This document shows, in pieces, positions 53,350-64,000 of a DNA stretch of 64,000 bases. The notes under the pieces were generated by a model. It worked only from the letters and a program-made list of their open reading frames with translations, searched no databases and had not been told where the DNA came from. How positions within the stretch are numbered: the first letter of the stretch is position 1; every line of letters begins with the position of its first letter. The DNA is from Stenotrophomonas sp. BIO128-Bstrain (lineage in GTDB: Bacteria; Pseudomonadota; Gammaproteobacteria; Xanthomonadales; Xanthomonadaceae): contig NZ_CP124620.1 in assembly GCF_030128875.1 (NCBI RefSeq), forward strand, positions 2,604,001 through 2,668,000. Direction: 5' to 3'. The translations under genes were made by a program, and so were the position numbers.

Positions 53350-56300
53350 ACATCTCCGCCTGGGCGATCAAACGCCCGTTGCCTGCGCTGCTGATCTTCT
53401 TCGTGCTGTGCGTGGCCGGCCTGTGGGGTTTCCATCAGTTGCCGGTGGCGCGCTTCCCGGACATCGCCTTCCCGATGACCACCGTCACCGTCACCCAGCC
53501 CGGCGCCTCGCCCAGCCAGCTGGAGGCCGAGGTGACCCGCAAGGTCGAGGACTCGGTGGCGACGGTCAACAACGTCAAGCGCGTGATGTCTTCGGTCAGC
53601 GAAGGCGTCAGCACCACCACCATCGAGTTCCAGCTGGAAGCCGATCTGGCCACCGCGCTGGACGACACCCGCGACGCGGTCACCCGCATCCGCACCGATC
53701 TGCCGCAGGACATCCAGGAGCCGGTGATCTCCAAGGTCGATATCGGCGGTTCGCTGATGACCTATGCGCTGGTCGCCCCGCACATGACCACCGATGAGGC
53801 CAGCTGGTTCGTCGACCGTGATATCTCGCGTGCGATGTACGGCGTACCCGGTGTCGCACGCGTTACCCGCGTGGGCGGCGTGCAGCGCCAGGTCCGGGTG
53901 GATCTGGATCCCAATGCGCTGATCGCGATGGGCATCACCGCCGGCGATGTTTCGCAGCAACTGGCCCGCATCCAGGTGGAGCGTGCCGGCGGCAAGACCG
54001 AGGTTGAAGGCGCGCAGCAGACCATCCGCACGCTGGGTACTGTCGGTGACGCGCAGGCGTTGCGTGACTACTCCATTGCGCTGCCGGACGGGCGCGCGGT
54101 GCGGCTCTCCACGCTGGCCACCGTGACCGACGGCGCCGCTGACCCCACCGAGGCCGCCCTGCTGGATGGCAAGGGCGTGGTGGCCTTCTCGATGTCGCGT
54201 ACGCGCGGCTCCAGCGAGGTCAAGGTGGAAGCCGGCGTGCATGACGCGCTGGACAAGATCAAGGCCGAGCATCCGGGCATCGACTTCCGCCTGGTCACCA
54301 CGGCGATCGATGAGACCCACCGCTCCTACGATTCCTCGATGACCATGCTCTGGGAAGGCGCGCTGTTGGCGCTGCTGGTGGTGTGGCTGTTCCTGCGCGA
54401 CTGGCGCGCGACGTGGGTGTCGGCGCTGGCGCTGCCGCTGTCGATCATCCCGACGTTCGCGGTGATGTACTTCTTCGGGTTCACCCTCAACATCATCACG
54501 CTGCTCGCGCTCTCCGTCGTGGTCGGCATCCTGGTGGACGATGCGATCGTGGAGATCGAGAACATCGTGCGCCACCTGCGCATGGGCAAGCCGCCGCTGG
54601 AAGCCGCGCGCGAGGCCGCCGGCGAGATCGGCAACGCGGTGATCGCCACGTCGCTGACCCTGGCTGCCGTGTTCGTGCCGGTCGCCTTCATGCCGGGCAT
54701 CGCCGGCAAGTTCTTCCGCGAATTCGGCTGGACCGCCGCCACTGCCGTGCTGTTCTCGCTGCTGGTGGCGCGCCTGCTCACCCCGATGATGGCCGCCTAC
54801 CTGCTCAAGCCACATGGCGAGGAGAAGCCAGAATCCAAGCTGATGACGTGGTACCTGGGCTGGGTGGACGCCGCACTGCGCCATCGCGGACGCACGCTGT
54901 GGATCGCCACCGGCCTGTTCGTGGCCTCGCTGGCGCTGGTGCCGTTTATCCCGGCTACCTTCATTCCACAGTCCGATCTGGGCCGCAGCAACCTCAACCT
55001 CGAACTGCCGCCGGGTACCCGCCTGCAGGAGACCGTGGCCGTCGCCGAGCATGCGCGCGGCCTGCTCAAGGACATGCCCGAACTCAAGCAGGTCTACAGC
55101 GCCGTCGGCAGCGTGCTGGACCTGGGCGACCCCGGTGCGACCGGCATCGGCGAACCGCGCAAGGCCACCCTGGTGCTGGACTGGGGCAGCGCCGACGGAC
55201 GGGACCGCGACCAGCGCGTGCTGGAGCGTGAGGCCCGCGAGCGCCTGGCCGACCTCCCCGGCGTGCGGGTCAGCTATGTCAGCTCCGAGCCCGGCAACCT
55301 GCTGCAGCTGGTGCTCTCCGGTGACGACCCGCAGCGCCTGCAGGATGCCGCCACTGCGCTGGAGCGCGACCTGCGCGGCATCCAGGGCCTGGGCAGCGTC
55401 ACCTCCACGGCCTCGCTGCTGCGCCCGGAACTCCAGATCGTGCCGAACCCCGCCCGCGCCGCCGACCTGGGCGTGGCGACGGCCGATATCGCCGAGGCCG
55501 CCCGCATCGCCACGGCTGGCGATTACGAACAGCGCCTGGCCAAGCTCAACCTGCCCGACCGGCAGGTGCCGATCCGGGTCGGCTTCGCCGAAGCCACGCT
55601 CGCCAACCCGGGCCTGATCAGCCAGCTGCGCGTGCCCGGCCGCAATGGCCCGGTCCCGCTGGCGGCCGTGGCTGACATCCAGCAAGGCAGTGGCCCTTCG
55701 CAGATCTCACGCTACCAGCGCCAGCGCAACGTGACCCTCACCGCCGAACTCAACGGCCGCCCACTGGGCGATGTGATGACCGAAGTGCAGGCCCTGCCGG
55801 GCGTCAAGCAGTTGCCGCCGGGCGTCACCTTCCTCAACACCGGCGATGCGGAAGTGTTCGTCGAGCTGTTCATCGGTTTCATGCTGGCCATGGCGGCCGG
55901 GTTGATCTGCATCTACATGGTGCTGTTGCTGCTGTTCAACCATGCGCTGATGCCGATCACCATCCTCGCCGCGGTGCCGCTCTGTGCCGGTGGCGCGTTC
56001 GGCGCGCTGCTGATCACCCAGAACATGCTCTCGCTGCCGGCGCTGATCGGGCTGCTGATGCTGATCGGCATCGCCACCAAGAACTCCATCCTGCTGGTGG
56101 ATTACGCGGTGATGGCCGAAGACGAACACGGCATGAGCCAGCACGACGCGTTGATCGATGCCTGCCGCAAGCGTGCACAGCCGATCATCATGACCACGCT
56201 GGCGATGGGCGCAGGCATGATGCCGATCGCGCTGGGCTTTGCCGGCGATTCCAGCTTCCGTGCACCGATGGCGATCGCCGTGATCGGTGGTCTGATCACC

Positions 56301-56423
56301 TCCACGCTGTTGAGCCTGATCGTGATTCCGGCGGCCTTCACCGTGGTGGATGATGCGGGGGATTGGTTGTCGCGGAAGTTCCGGCGGCGGTCGTCGCATC
56401 CGGCCGTCGGCGGTGCGGAGTGA
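53346..56423 (+). CDS. RND efflux pump, inner-membrane transporter
   Basis: 1025 residues with the RND outline: 12 membrane helices and two large periplasmic loops. N-terminus SAWAIKRPLPALLIFFVLCV; proton-relay Asp residues in GILVDDAIVEIENIVRHLRMG; AVFVPVAFMPGIAGKFFREF; second half GLLMLIGIATKNSILLVDYA. Substrate unknown. No outer-membrane factor gene follows; a terminator comes next, so a TolC-like protein encoded elsewhere is needed. Confidence 0.93.
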   Translation: MNISAWAIKRPLPALLIFFVLCVAGLWGFHQLPVARFPDIAFPMTTVTVTQPGASPSQLEAEVTRKVEDSVATVNNVKRVMSSVSEGVSTTTIEFQLEADLATALDDTRDAVTRIRTDLPQDIQEPVISKVDIGGSLMTYALVAPHMTTDEASWFVDRDISRAMYGVPGVARVTRVGGVQRQVRVDLDPNALIAMGITAGDVSQQLARIQVERAGGKTEVEGAQQTIRTLGTVGDAQALRDYSIALPDGRAVRLSTLATVTDGAADPTEAALLDGKGVVAFSMSRTRGSSEVKVEAGVHDALDKIKAEHPGIDFRLVTTAIDETHRSYDSSMTMLWEGALLALLVVWLFLRDWRATWVSALALPLSIIPTFAVMYFFGFTLNIITLLALSVVVGILVDDAIVEIENIVRHLRMGKPPLEAAREAAGEIGNAVIATSLTLAAVFVPVAFMPGIAGKFFREFGWTAATAVLFSLLVARLLTPMMAAYLLKPHGEEKPESKLMTWYLGWVDAALRHRGRTLWIATGLFVASLALVPFIPATFIPQSDLGRSNLNLELPPGTRLQETVAVAEHARGLLKDMPELKQVYSAVGSVLDLGDPGATGIGEPRKATLVLDWGSADGRDRDQRVLEREARERLADLPGVRVSYVSSEPGNLLQLVLSGDDPQRLQDAATALERDLRGIQGLGSVTSTASLLRPELQIVPNPARAADLGVATADIAEAARIATAGDYEQRLAKLNLPDRQVPIRVGFAEATLANPGLISQLRVPGRNGPVPLAAVADIQQGSGPSQISRYQRQRNVTLTAELNGRPLGDVMTEVQALPGVKQLPPGVTFLNTGDAEVFVELFIGFMLAMAAGLICIYMVLLLLFNHALMPITILAAVPLCAGGAFGALLITQNMLSLPALIGLLMLIGIATKNSILLVDYAVMAEDEHGMSQHDALIDACRKRAQPIIMTTLAMGAGMMPIALGFAGDSSFRAPMAIAVIGGLITSTLLSLIVIPAAFTVVDDAGDWLSRKFRRRSSHPAVGGAE

Positions 56424-56448
56424 GCTGACCCGCCACGCCGCCCCAAAC

Positions 56449-56478
56449 AAAAAGCCCCGACCAAGGCCGGGGCTTTTT
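56449..56478. terminator. Bidirectional terminator between RND operon and tRNA-Thr
   Basis: AAAAAGCCCCG, 8-nt loop, CGGGGCTTTTT. Works for the rightward RND operon and the leftward tRNA. Confidence 0.85.
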
Positions 56479-56486
56479 GCTGTATC

Positions 56487-56562
56487 TGGTGCCGGAAATA
56501 GGAATCGAACCTACGACCTACGCATTACGAATGCGCCGCTCTACCAACTGAGCTATTCCGGC
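56487..56562 (-). tRNA. thrT: tRNA-Thr (anticodon CGU)
   Basis: 76 nt with encoded CCA. Acceptor stem GCCGGAA/TTCCGGC, D-arm GCTCAGTTGGTAGAGC, anticodon stem GCGCA/TGCGT around loop TTCGTAA, T-arm GTAGG-TTCGAAT-CCTAT. Anticodon CGT reads ACG (Thr). No integration is seen at its 3' end. Confidence 0.95.
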
Positions 56563-56724
56563 GAGGTCGTGAATTCTAGGGGGTGTCGACCACTTTGGTC
56601 AATCAGGGAAGCGCCCCACCATGGAAGCGCCCATGCCCCAATGCCCCGGCACGACCCGCTGCCGCCGCACCAGCCCTTGACGCGCCGGCCCCTACAGTGG
56701 GCTCCCCACTTCCGGAGGTATCCC

Positions 56725-58353
56725 ATGCGCCCCTGTTCCCGCCTGGCCGGCCTGCTGCTGTCATCCCTGTTCTTGAGCGCCGCCGCGCAGGCACAAGGCA
56801 CGGTGCCGACGCCGCAGACACCGGACCAGCAGTGGCAGCCCCTGTTCCAGCAGGTCCAGGGCGCGCACCTGTTCAAGGATCAGAAGACCTTCGCCGATGC
56901 GGTCCCCCGCCAGCCGGCGGCGACCGTACTGACCGAGTGGCAGCGCGCCAGGACGCAGCCCGGGTTCGACCTGGCAGCCTTCGTAGCCGAGCACTTCGCA
57001 GTGCCTGGTGACACCCAGCCCTACGTGCCGCCAGCGGGCGAGACGCTGCGCGCGCACATCGAGGGGCTGTGGCCCGTGCTGACCCGAACCACCGACACGG
57101 TGGATCCGAACGGCTCGCTGCTGCCGCTGCCCAAGCCCTACGTCGTGCCCGGCGGGCGCTTCCGCGAGGTGTACTACTGGGACAGCTACTTCACCCTGCT
57201 CGGGCTGGCCTCCAGTGGTCGCTGGCAGCAGGTGCGCGACATGGTGGACAACTTCGCGTTCCAGCTCGACAGCTACGGCCATATCCCCAACGGCAACCGC
57301 AGCTACTACCTGAGCCGCTCGCAACCCCCCTTCTTCAGCCTGATGGTGGATCTGCTCGCCACGCATGAAGGCGTTGAGGCCTACCGCCGCTATCTGCCGC
57401 AGTTGCGCATCGAGCATGCATTCTGGATGCGCGGCGCGGAAAGCCTGGCACCTGGCGAGGCACGCGAGCGGGTGGTCAGGCTGGCCGATGGCCAGCTGCT
57501 CAACCGCTATTGGGACGACCGCGCGGTGCCGCGCACCGAATCCTGGATGGACGACCTCGCCACGGCTGCGCAGGCACCGCAGCGCACGCCCTCACAGATC
57601 TATCGCGATCTGCGCGCCGGCGCGGAGTCCGGCTGGGATTTCAGCTCGCGCTGGCTCGCCGAGCCGTCTGCATTGGCGAGCATCCACACCACCGCGATCG
57701 TGCCGGTGGATCTGAACAGCCTGCTGTTCCATCTCGAGATGACCGTGGCCCGCGCCAGCAAGGCGGCCGGTGATCGCGCCGCTGCGCGCACCTTCACCCA
57801 GCTGGCGAAGGCACGTCAGCACGCCATCAACCAGCTGCTCTGGGATGACCAGCAAGGCTGGTACGTGGATCGCGATCTGGAGCGTGGCCAGACCCGCCCT
57901 GCCCTGACCGCGGCGGCGTTGTTTCCCTTGTGGCTGGACGTCGCCGGGCGCACGCAGGCACGCCGTACTGCGGAGGCCGTCCAGGCTCAGTTGCTGCGCG
58001 ATGGCGGGCTGCTGAGCACCACCTTGGTGACCGGTCAGCAATGGGATGCCCCGAATGGCTGGGCGCCGTTGCAGTGGGTCGCGGTGGACGGGTTGCAGCG
58101 CTATGGGCAGGACGCCCTCGCCCGCCGGATCGGCACGCGCTTCCTGCGCACGGTGCAGACGGTGTATGACCGCGAGGGCAAGCTGGTGGAGAAATATGTG
58201 GTGGACGGTTCGGCCGCCGGCGGCGGTGGCGGCGAGTACCCGCTGCAGGACGGTTTCGGCTGGAGCAATGGCGTCACGCTGGCCCTGCTGGATCGGCTGT
58301 GCGCGCCGAAGCGGGTATGCAACAGTGCAGAGGAGGTGGAGACCGCAGACTGA
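56725..58353 (+). CDS. treA: Periplasmic trehalase (GH37)
   Basis: 542 residues from an ATG with GGAGG upstream. Signal peptide ends near AAAQAQG. Trehalase signatures PGGRFREVYYWDSYF and QWDAPNGWAP are intact. It splits trehalose into two glucose molecules in the periplasm. Single gene. Confidence 0.95.
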   Translation: MRPCSRLAGLLLSSLFLSAAAQAQGTVPTPQTPDQQWQPLFQQVQGAHLFKDQKTFADAVPRQPAATVLTEWQRARTQPGFDLAAFVAEHFAVPGDTQPYVPPAGETLRAHIEGLWPVLTRTTDTVDPNGSLLPLPKPYVVPGGRFREVYYWDSYFTLLGLASSGRWQQVRDMVDNFAFQLDSYGHIPNGNRSYYLSRSQPPFFSLMVDLLATHEGVEAYRRYLPQLRIEHAFWMRGAESLAPGEARERVVRLADGQLLNRYWDDRAVPRTESWMDDLATAAQAPQRTPSQIYRDLRAGAESGWDFSSRWLAEPSALASIHTTAIVPVDLNSLLFHLEMTVARASKAAGDRAAARTFTQLAKARQHAINQLLWDDQQGWYVDRDLERGQTRPALTAAALFPLWLDVAGRTQARRTAEAVQAQLLRDGGLLSTTLVTGQQWDAPNGWAPLQWVAVDGLQRYGQDALARRIGTRFLRTVQTVYDREGKLVEKYVVDGSAAGGGGGEYPLQDGFGWSNGVTLALLDRLCAPKRVCNSAEEVETAD

Positions 58354-58377
58354 TCCGGCGGCCTCCACGCAGCGCAC

Positions 58378-60258
58378 TCACCGCGCCTTCCACAACTCCG
58401 CCAGTCGATCCGGCTTGCCTGCGATGCGCTCCAGCGACGGGTACTTCAGCCCATCGTGGTAATCCAGCGTGACCGTATCGATGCGGTCGAAGCTCTTCAC
58501 CAGCAGCGTCAGCGGCGCCTTGTCGGTCTTGGCTGCGGTGATCGCCTCCTTCAACTGCTCGGCCTTGAACACCCGGCCATTGAGCGCGACCACGCTCATG
58601 CCGGGGGTCAGGCCGGCATTGAAGGCCGGGCTGTCCCACAGCACATCGCCGATGTAGCCGGATTCGCTGACCGACATTCCGATGGAGTAGAGCAGGTTGC
58701 TGTTCTTGCCGCGGGTTTCCTGTGCCTTGAACGCCTCGTTCGGTGTATCGGTGTACACCAGTTTCCAGCCAGCCGCTTCCAGGCCCCCGGTGAGCGGACC
58801 ATGCCCGTCCAGGCGCTCGCGCAGGAAGCTGGCCCAGTCGAACGGCGCCACGCCGTTGAGCGTGCTCACCACCTCGTCGAAGGTGTAGGGATTTACATTC
58901 CAGTCGCCGTCATTCATGCCGAAGAACGCCTTGGCAAAGTCGTCCAGGCCGCGCTTGTTACCCGTCAGCGCGCGCAGCTTGCCCTCCACCTCCAGCCAGA
59001 CCATCTGGCCGCCGGAGTAGTAGTCCTCGCTCATCTGGTAGTTGCGGAAGGCCAATGCGCGGCGCTGGGCGATGGTCGGGTCGTTGGTGGTGTCCTGCAG
59101 GTTGCGCCAGGCCAGGCCCGGGCGACCACGATCGTAGGTGCCCGCCACATTGGCCAGCACGTCACGGGTCTGCTGCTGGCTCCACAGCCCGGAACGCGCG
59201 GCCAGCACCTGGCCCCAGAACTGGGTCTGGCCTTCATACAACCACAGCAGGCTGTCGCCCATGGGCACGTTGAAGTTGGCGGTGGTCAGATCGGCGCCAC
59301 GACGGTACTTGCCGTTCCAGGAGTGGTTGAACTCGTGCGGCAGCAGATCACGGCCCAGCCAGGTCTTGTCCCACTCGGTGAAGTAACCCGTGTCACCGCT
59401 GTTCTCGCTGGAGCGCTGGTGCTCCAGGCCGATGCCACCGAGCTTGTCGGTCAGCGCAAGCAGGAACTCGTAGCGGTCGAAGTGGCGTGCGCCGTAGAGC
59501 TTGTACATCTGCTGCACCAGCGCGCGGTGCGCCTGGATCTGCTCGGGCTTGGCGGCCAGCGATCTGGCCTCATCGGCGAAGACGTTCAGGTGCACCGGCA
59601 CCTTCGCGCCGGGGTCCAGGTCGAAGCGCTGGAAGTGGCGCCCGGCGAACAGCGGCGAGTCGACCAGGTGGTCGTAGCTGATCGGCTTGAACACCACCGT
59701 GTCACCCTCGCGGCGCTCGGTATCCAGCGCGGTGGCATATGACCAGCCCGGCGGCAGCGTGACGGTGGCCTGCGCCTGGATGTTGCGGGTGATCACCCCG
59801 GCCGGATACAGCGAATTGGCATTCCACTGCAGATTGAGCATGTCCGGGGTCATCACCACGCGGCCCTGGTTGCCCTGCGAAGAGAGGAACTTGAACTCGG
59901 CCACCACTTCGCTGGCGCCCTGCGGCACCTCCACGGTGAAGGCATAGACGTCGTACTGATCACGCGTCCACTGCAGTGGCTTGCCGTTGGCGGTGACGAC
60001 CAGGCCGGCGAGCTTGTCGATCGGGCCACTCGGTGAATGTGCCCCGGGCAACCACTGCGGGTACAGCAGGGTCAGTGGGCCGGGTCTGGCCGGCACCGTG
60101 GCCTTGACCTTGAAGATCCGTCGGCCGATGTCACGTGCGTCCACGTCGATGCGCAGCAGGCCGGGGAAGGCCACATCCTGCGGCGGCGGTGTCTGCGCCT
60201 GTACGCCGGTGGCGGACACGGCCAGCAACACGGACAGGGCAATGGCACGCATCTTCAT
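58378..60258 (-). CDS. M61-family metallopeptidase with PDZ domain
   Basis: 626 residues with signal peptide (near GVQAQTP). HEFNHSWNGKYRRG gives the HExxH zinc motif and EGQTQFWGQVLAARSG the third ligand. A PDZ domain follows near the C-terminus (YIGDVLWDSPAFNAGLTPGM, VALNGRVF). M61 enzymes are glycyl aminopeptidases; a periplasmic role is likely. Confidence 0.92.
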   Translation of the reverse strand: MKMRAIALSVLLAVSATGVQAQTPPPQDVAFPGLLRIDVDARDIGRRIFKVKATVPARPGPLTLLYPQWLPGAHSPSGPIDKLAGLVVTANGKPLQWTRDQYDVYAFTVEVPQGASEVVAEFKFLSSQGNQGRVVMTPDMLNLQWNANSLYPAGVITRNIQAQATVTLPPGWSYATALDTERREGDTVVFKPISYDHLVDSPLFAGRHFQRFDLDPGAKVPVHLNVFADEARSLAAKPEQIQAHRALVQQMYKLYGARHFDRYEFLLALTDKLGGIGLEHQRSSENSGDTGYFTEWDKTWLGRDLLPHEFNHSWNGKYRRGADLTTANFNVPMGDSLLWLYEGQTQFWGQVLAARSGLWSQQQTRDVLANVAGTYDRGRPGLAWRNLQDTTNDPTIAQRRALAFRNYQMSEDYYSGGQMVWLEVEGKLRALTGNKRGLDDFAKAFFGMNDGDWNVNPYTFDEVVSTLNGVAPFDWASFLRERLDGHGPLTGGLEAAGWKLVYTDTPNEAFKAQETRGKNSNLLYSIGMSVSESGYIGDVLWDSPAFNAGLTPGMSVVALNGRVFKAEQLKEAITAAKTDKAPLTLLVKSFDRIDTVTLDYHDGLKYPSLERIAGKPDRLAELWKAR

Positions 60259-60412
60259 CAGGCAGGCTCCAGCGGGGGAAGCCTCGATCCTAGCCCTGCG
60301 TTACCGCCCTGCCCCATGGCCAAAGGTCATGCGTCGCGTTGCGGCCATGATTGGCACAGCCGAGTGCGGTGACGTTCTGTCTGCCGGATGGGATCAGGGC
60401 CAACCGGGGTGT

Positions 60413-60437
60413 GCTGCCGGCCAGCGGCCGGCACTAC
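60413..60437 (-). repeat. SMAG palindrome upstream of M61 gene
   Basis: On the minus strand GTAGTGCCGGCC, GCT, GGCCGGCAGC. Same sequence as the first SMAG after mutS except at the end. Confidence 0.8.
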
Positions 60438-60477
60438 CGGGGCAGCGCCACGGCATGCGTGGCGTCGCGATGCCTGG

Positions 60478-61428
60478 TCAGTCGACCAGTCGCAGGCGCA
60501 GTTCCTTCGGCAGCGCGAACACCATCGATTCCGGCTCACCGTCCAGTTCGCCGACGCCGGTGGCACCGAGTTCCTTCAGCCGCGCGATCACGCCATCCAC
60601 CAGCACCTGCGGGGCCGAGGCACCGGCGGTCAGGCCGATGTGCTTCTTGCCGGCGACCCACGCCGGATCGATCTCGTCGGCACCGTCGATCAGATAGGAC
60701 TCCACGCCATCACGGCGCGCCAGTTCACTCAGGCGGTTGGAGTTGGAGCTGTTCGGCGAGCCGACCACCAGCACCAGGTCGCACCGCTTGGCCAGGTCGC
60801 GCACGGCGTCCTGGCGGTTCTGCGTGGCGTAGCAGATGTCGTCGTTCTTCGGGCCCTGCATCGCCGGGAAGCGGGTGCGCAGGGCGTCGATGATGCCGCG
60901 GGTGTCATCTACCGACAGCGTAGTCTGGGTGGTGTAGGCGAAGTTCTCCGGCTGGTCGATGACCAGCGTGGCGACGTCCTCCACGTCTTCCACCAGGTAG
61001 ATCTGGCCGGTGCCGCGCTCGCGGCTCCACTGCCCCATCGTGCCTTCCACCTCCGGGTGCCCGGCGTGGCCGATCAGCACGACGTCGCGGCCGGCGCGGC
61101 AGTGGCGGGCCACTTCCAGGTGCACCTTGGTGACCAGCGGGCAGGTCGCGTCGAACACCTTCAGGCCACGTCGGTCGGCTTCCTGGCGCACGGCCTGGGA
61201 AACGCCGTGGGCACTGAAGATCACCGTGTTGTCGTCGGGCACTTCGTCGAGCTCCTCGACGAAGATCGCGCCGCGGGCCTTGAGGTCATCAACCACGAAC
61301 CGGTTGTGCACGACCTCGTGGCGCACGTAGATCGGCGCACCCAGGGTCTCGATCGCGCGCTTGACGATCTCGATCGCACGATCGACACCGGCACAGAAAC
61401 CACGCGGATTGGCGAGCAACACATCCAT
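60478..61428 (-). CDS. ispH: 4-hydroxy-3-methylbut-2-enyl diphosphate reductase
   Basis: 316 residues. Last step of the MEP isoprenoid pathway; needs a [4Fe-4S] cluster. Cluster cysteines lie in [20 protein letters not shown] and [11 protein letters not shown]. Downstream of lspA and ileS in the same direction, a common gammaproteobacterial order. Confidence 0.97.
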   Translation of the reverse strand: MDVLLANPRGFCAGVDRAIEIVKRAIETLGAPIYVRHEVVHNRFVVDDLKARGAIFVEELDEVPDDNTVIFSAHGVSQAVRQEADRRGLKVFDATCPLVTKVHLEVARHCRAGRDVVLIGHAGHPEVEGTMGQWSRERGTGQIYLVEDVEDVATLVIDQPENFAYTTQTTLSVDDTRGIIDALRTRFPAMQGPKNDDICYATQNRQDAVRDLAKRCDLVLVVGSPNSSNSNRLSELARRDGVESYLIDGADEIDPAWVAGKKHIGLTAGASAPQVLVDGVIARLKELGATGVGELDGEPESMVFALPKELRLRLVD

Positions 61429-61481
61429 CGGTCAGATACTCCGGCCGGCGTGAGCCGGGTTGTTACGGATACAGGAGGGAA

Positions 61482-61987
61482 TTATCCCGCTTTTTTGGCA
61501 GCCTTGCCGTCGAACAGGCCGAACAGGGCGATACCCACCGCGCCGAGCACGATCGCCGAATCAGCGATATTGAACGAGGGCCAGTAATGGTCCCCGATAT
61601 GCCACTGGATGAAATCGACCACATGACCGTGCATGAGGCGGTCGATCACGTTGCCGATCGCCCCGCCGATCACCAGCGCGTAAGGCACGGCGCTGCGCCA
61701 GGCGCCGCGAGCGGTGCCCCACATCCAGTAGGCCATCAGGCCGCTGATGCCCACCGCCAGTGCGGTGAAGAACCACAGCTGCCAGCCACCGGCATCGCTC
61801 AGGAAGCTGAATGCCGCACCGGTGTTATAGGTGCGGAACCAGTTCCAGAAGCCCTCGATGACCACCACCGGCTCGTACTCGGGCAGGCTGGACAGCACCC
61901 AGGCCTTGCTCCACTGGTCGGCGATGATGATCGCCGCCGAGAGCAGCAGCCAGATCAGCGCGTTCGGACGCGGACGGGCGGCGGCCA

Positions 61988-61988
<1 letters not shown>
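61482..61988 (-). CDS. lspA: Lipoprotein signal peptidase
   Basis: 168 residues from an ATG at 61988 that overlaps the ileS stop by one base. Four membrane segments; catalytic Asp residues in [15 protein letters not shown] and FNIADSAI. It cleaves prolipoprotein signal peptides in the inner membrane. Confidence 0.97.

Positions 61989-64000
<2,012 letters not shown>

Noticed and set aside
53157-55685. 842-codon minus-strand frame opposite the RND pump genes
   Set aside because: Same reason: third-position GC bias leaves antisense frames open; the RND protein is unmistakable on the other strand.
56487-56562. tRNA-Thr as attachment site of an element
   Set aside because: No integrase or repeated tRNA 3' end is found nearby; flanking genes are ordinary.

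Overview
The window is chromosomal DNA of a high-GC gammaproteobacterium of the Xanthomonadaceae, most likely Stenotrophomonas. The evidence is the gene content and order (rpsP-rimM-trmD-rplS, ffh/ypjD, cyoABCD, ispH-lspA-ileS) together with GTAG-headed palindromes of the SMAG type that is characteristic of Stenotrophomonas (about 22.6, 35.2 and 60.4 kb). I infer the genus from these features and have not tested it.

Region 1 (1 to about 19.95 kb) is the right-hand part of an integrated mobile element whose left end lies outside the window. A large tyrosine recombinase sits at its right edge, directly before mutS. All genes but one run leftwards. From right to left: integrase; two tandem paralogous helix-turn-helix proteins; three related small acidic proteins; a phage Dam-type adenine methyltransferase; an iteron-rich inverted-repeat region that looks like a replication origin; a ribbon-helix-helix protein; an SF3 replicative helicase; an ArdC-type antirestriction protein; an ankyrin protein with 47-residue tandem repeats; a glycine-zipper/HTH/membrane-protein operon; a GNAT-like gene (the only rightward one); a RadC-like JAMM protein; two unknown genes; a minimal chaperone-usher pilus (SCPU pilin, chaperone, usher); and the start of a type III-like DNA methyltransferase cut by the window edge. 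There are no virion or conjugation genes in the window. It fits an integrative element or phage-satellite-like replicon with its own replication module, protection from restriction, and pilus and effector-like cargo. Three leftward cargo units (pilin, glycine-zipper operon, ankyrin gene) share a promoter-like element with a 16-bp spacer, suggesting co-regulation.

Region 2 (20 to 41 kb) is core chromosome: mutS; a DUF937 protein with a calcium-loop motif; katG with a partial OxyR-like site; hslR and a small lipoprotein; a MATE exporter; the rpsP-rimM-trmD-rplS operon; pabC with a nitronate monooxygenase; ffh divergent from ypjD; an HSP90-family protein paired with a TPR protein; and radA.

Region 3 (41 to 64 kb): an MHYT-GGDEF-EAL c-di-GMP enzyme; a cytochrome bo ubiquinol oxidase operon whose subunits carry His-rich tails; ldhA; an RsbQ-like hydrolase translationally coupled to a PAS/GGDEF cyclase; a TetR-controlled RND efflux pair with two clear operator palindromes; tRNA-Thr(CGU); a periplasmic trehalase; an M61 peptidase; and ispH, lspA and the 3' part of ileS. 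This region is ordinary apart from the His-rich oxidase and the hydrolase/cyclase pair.
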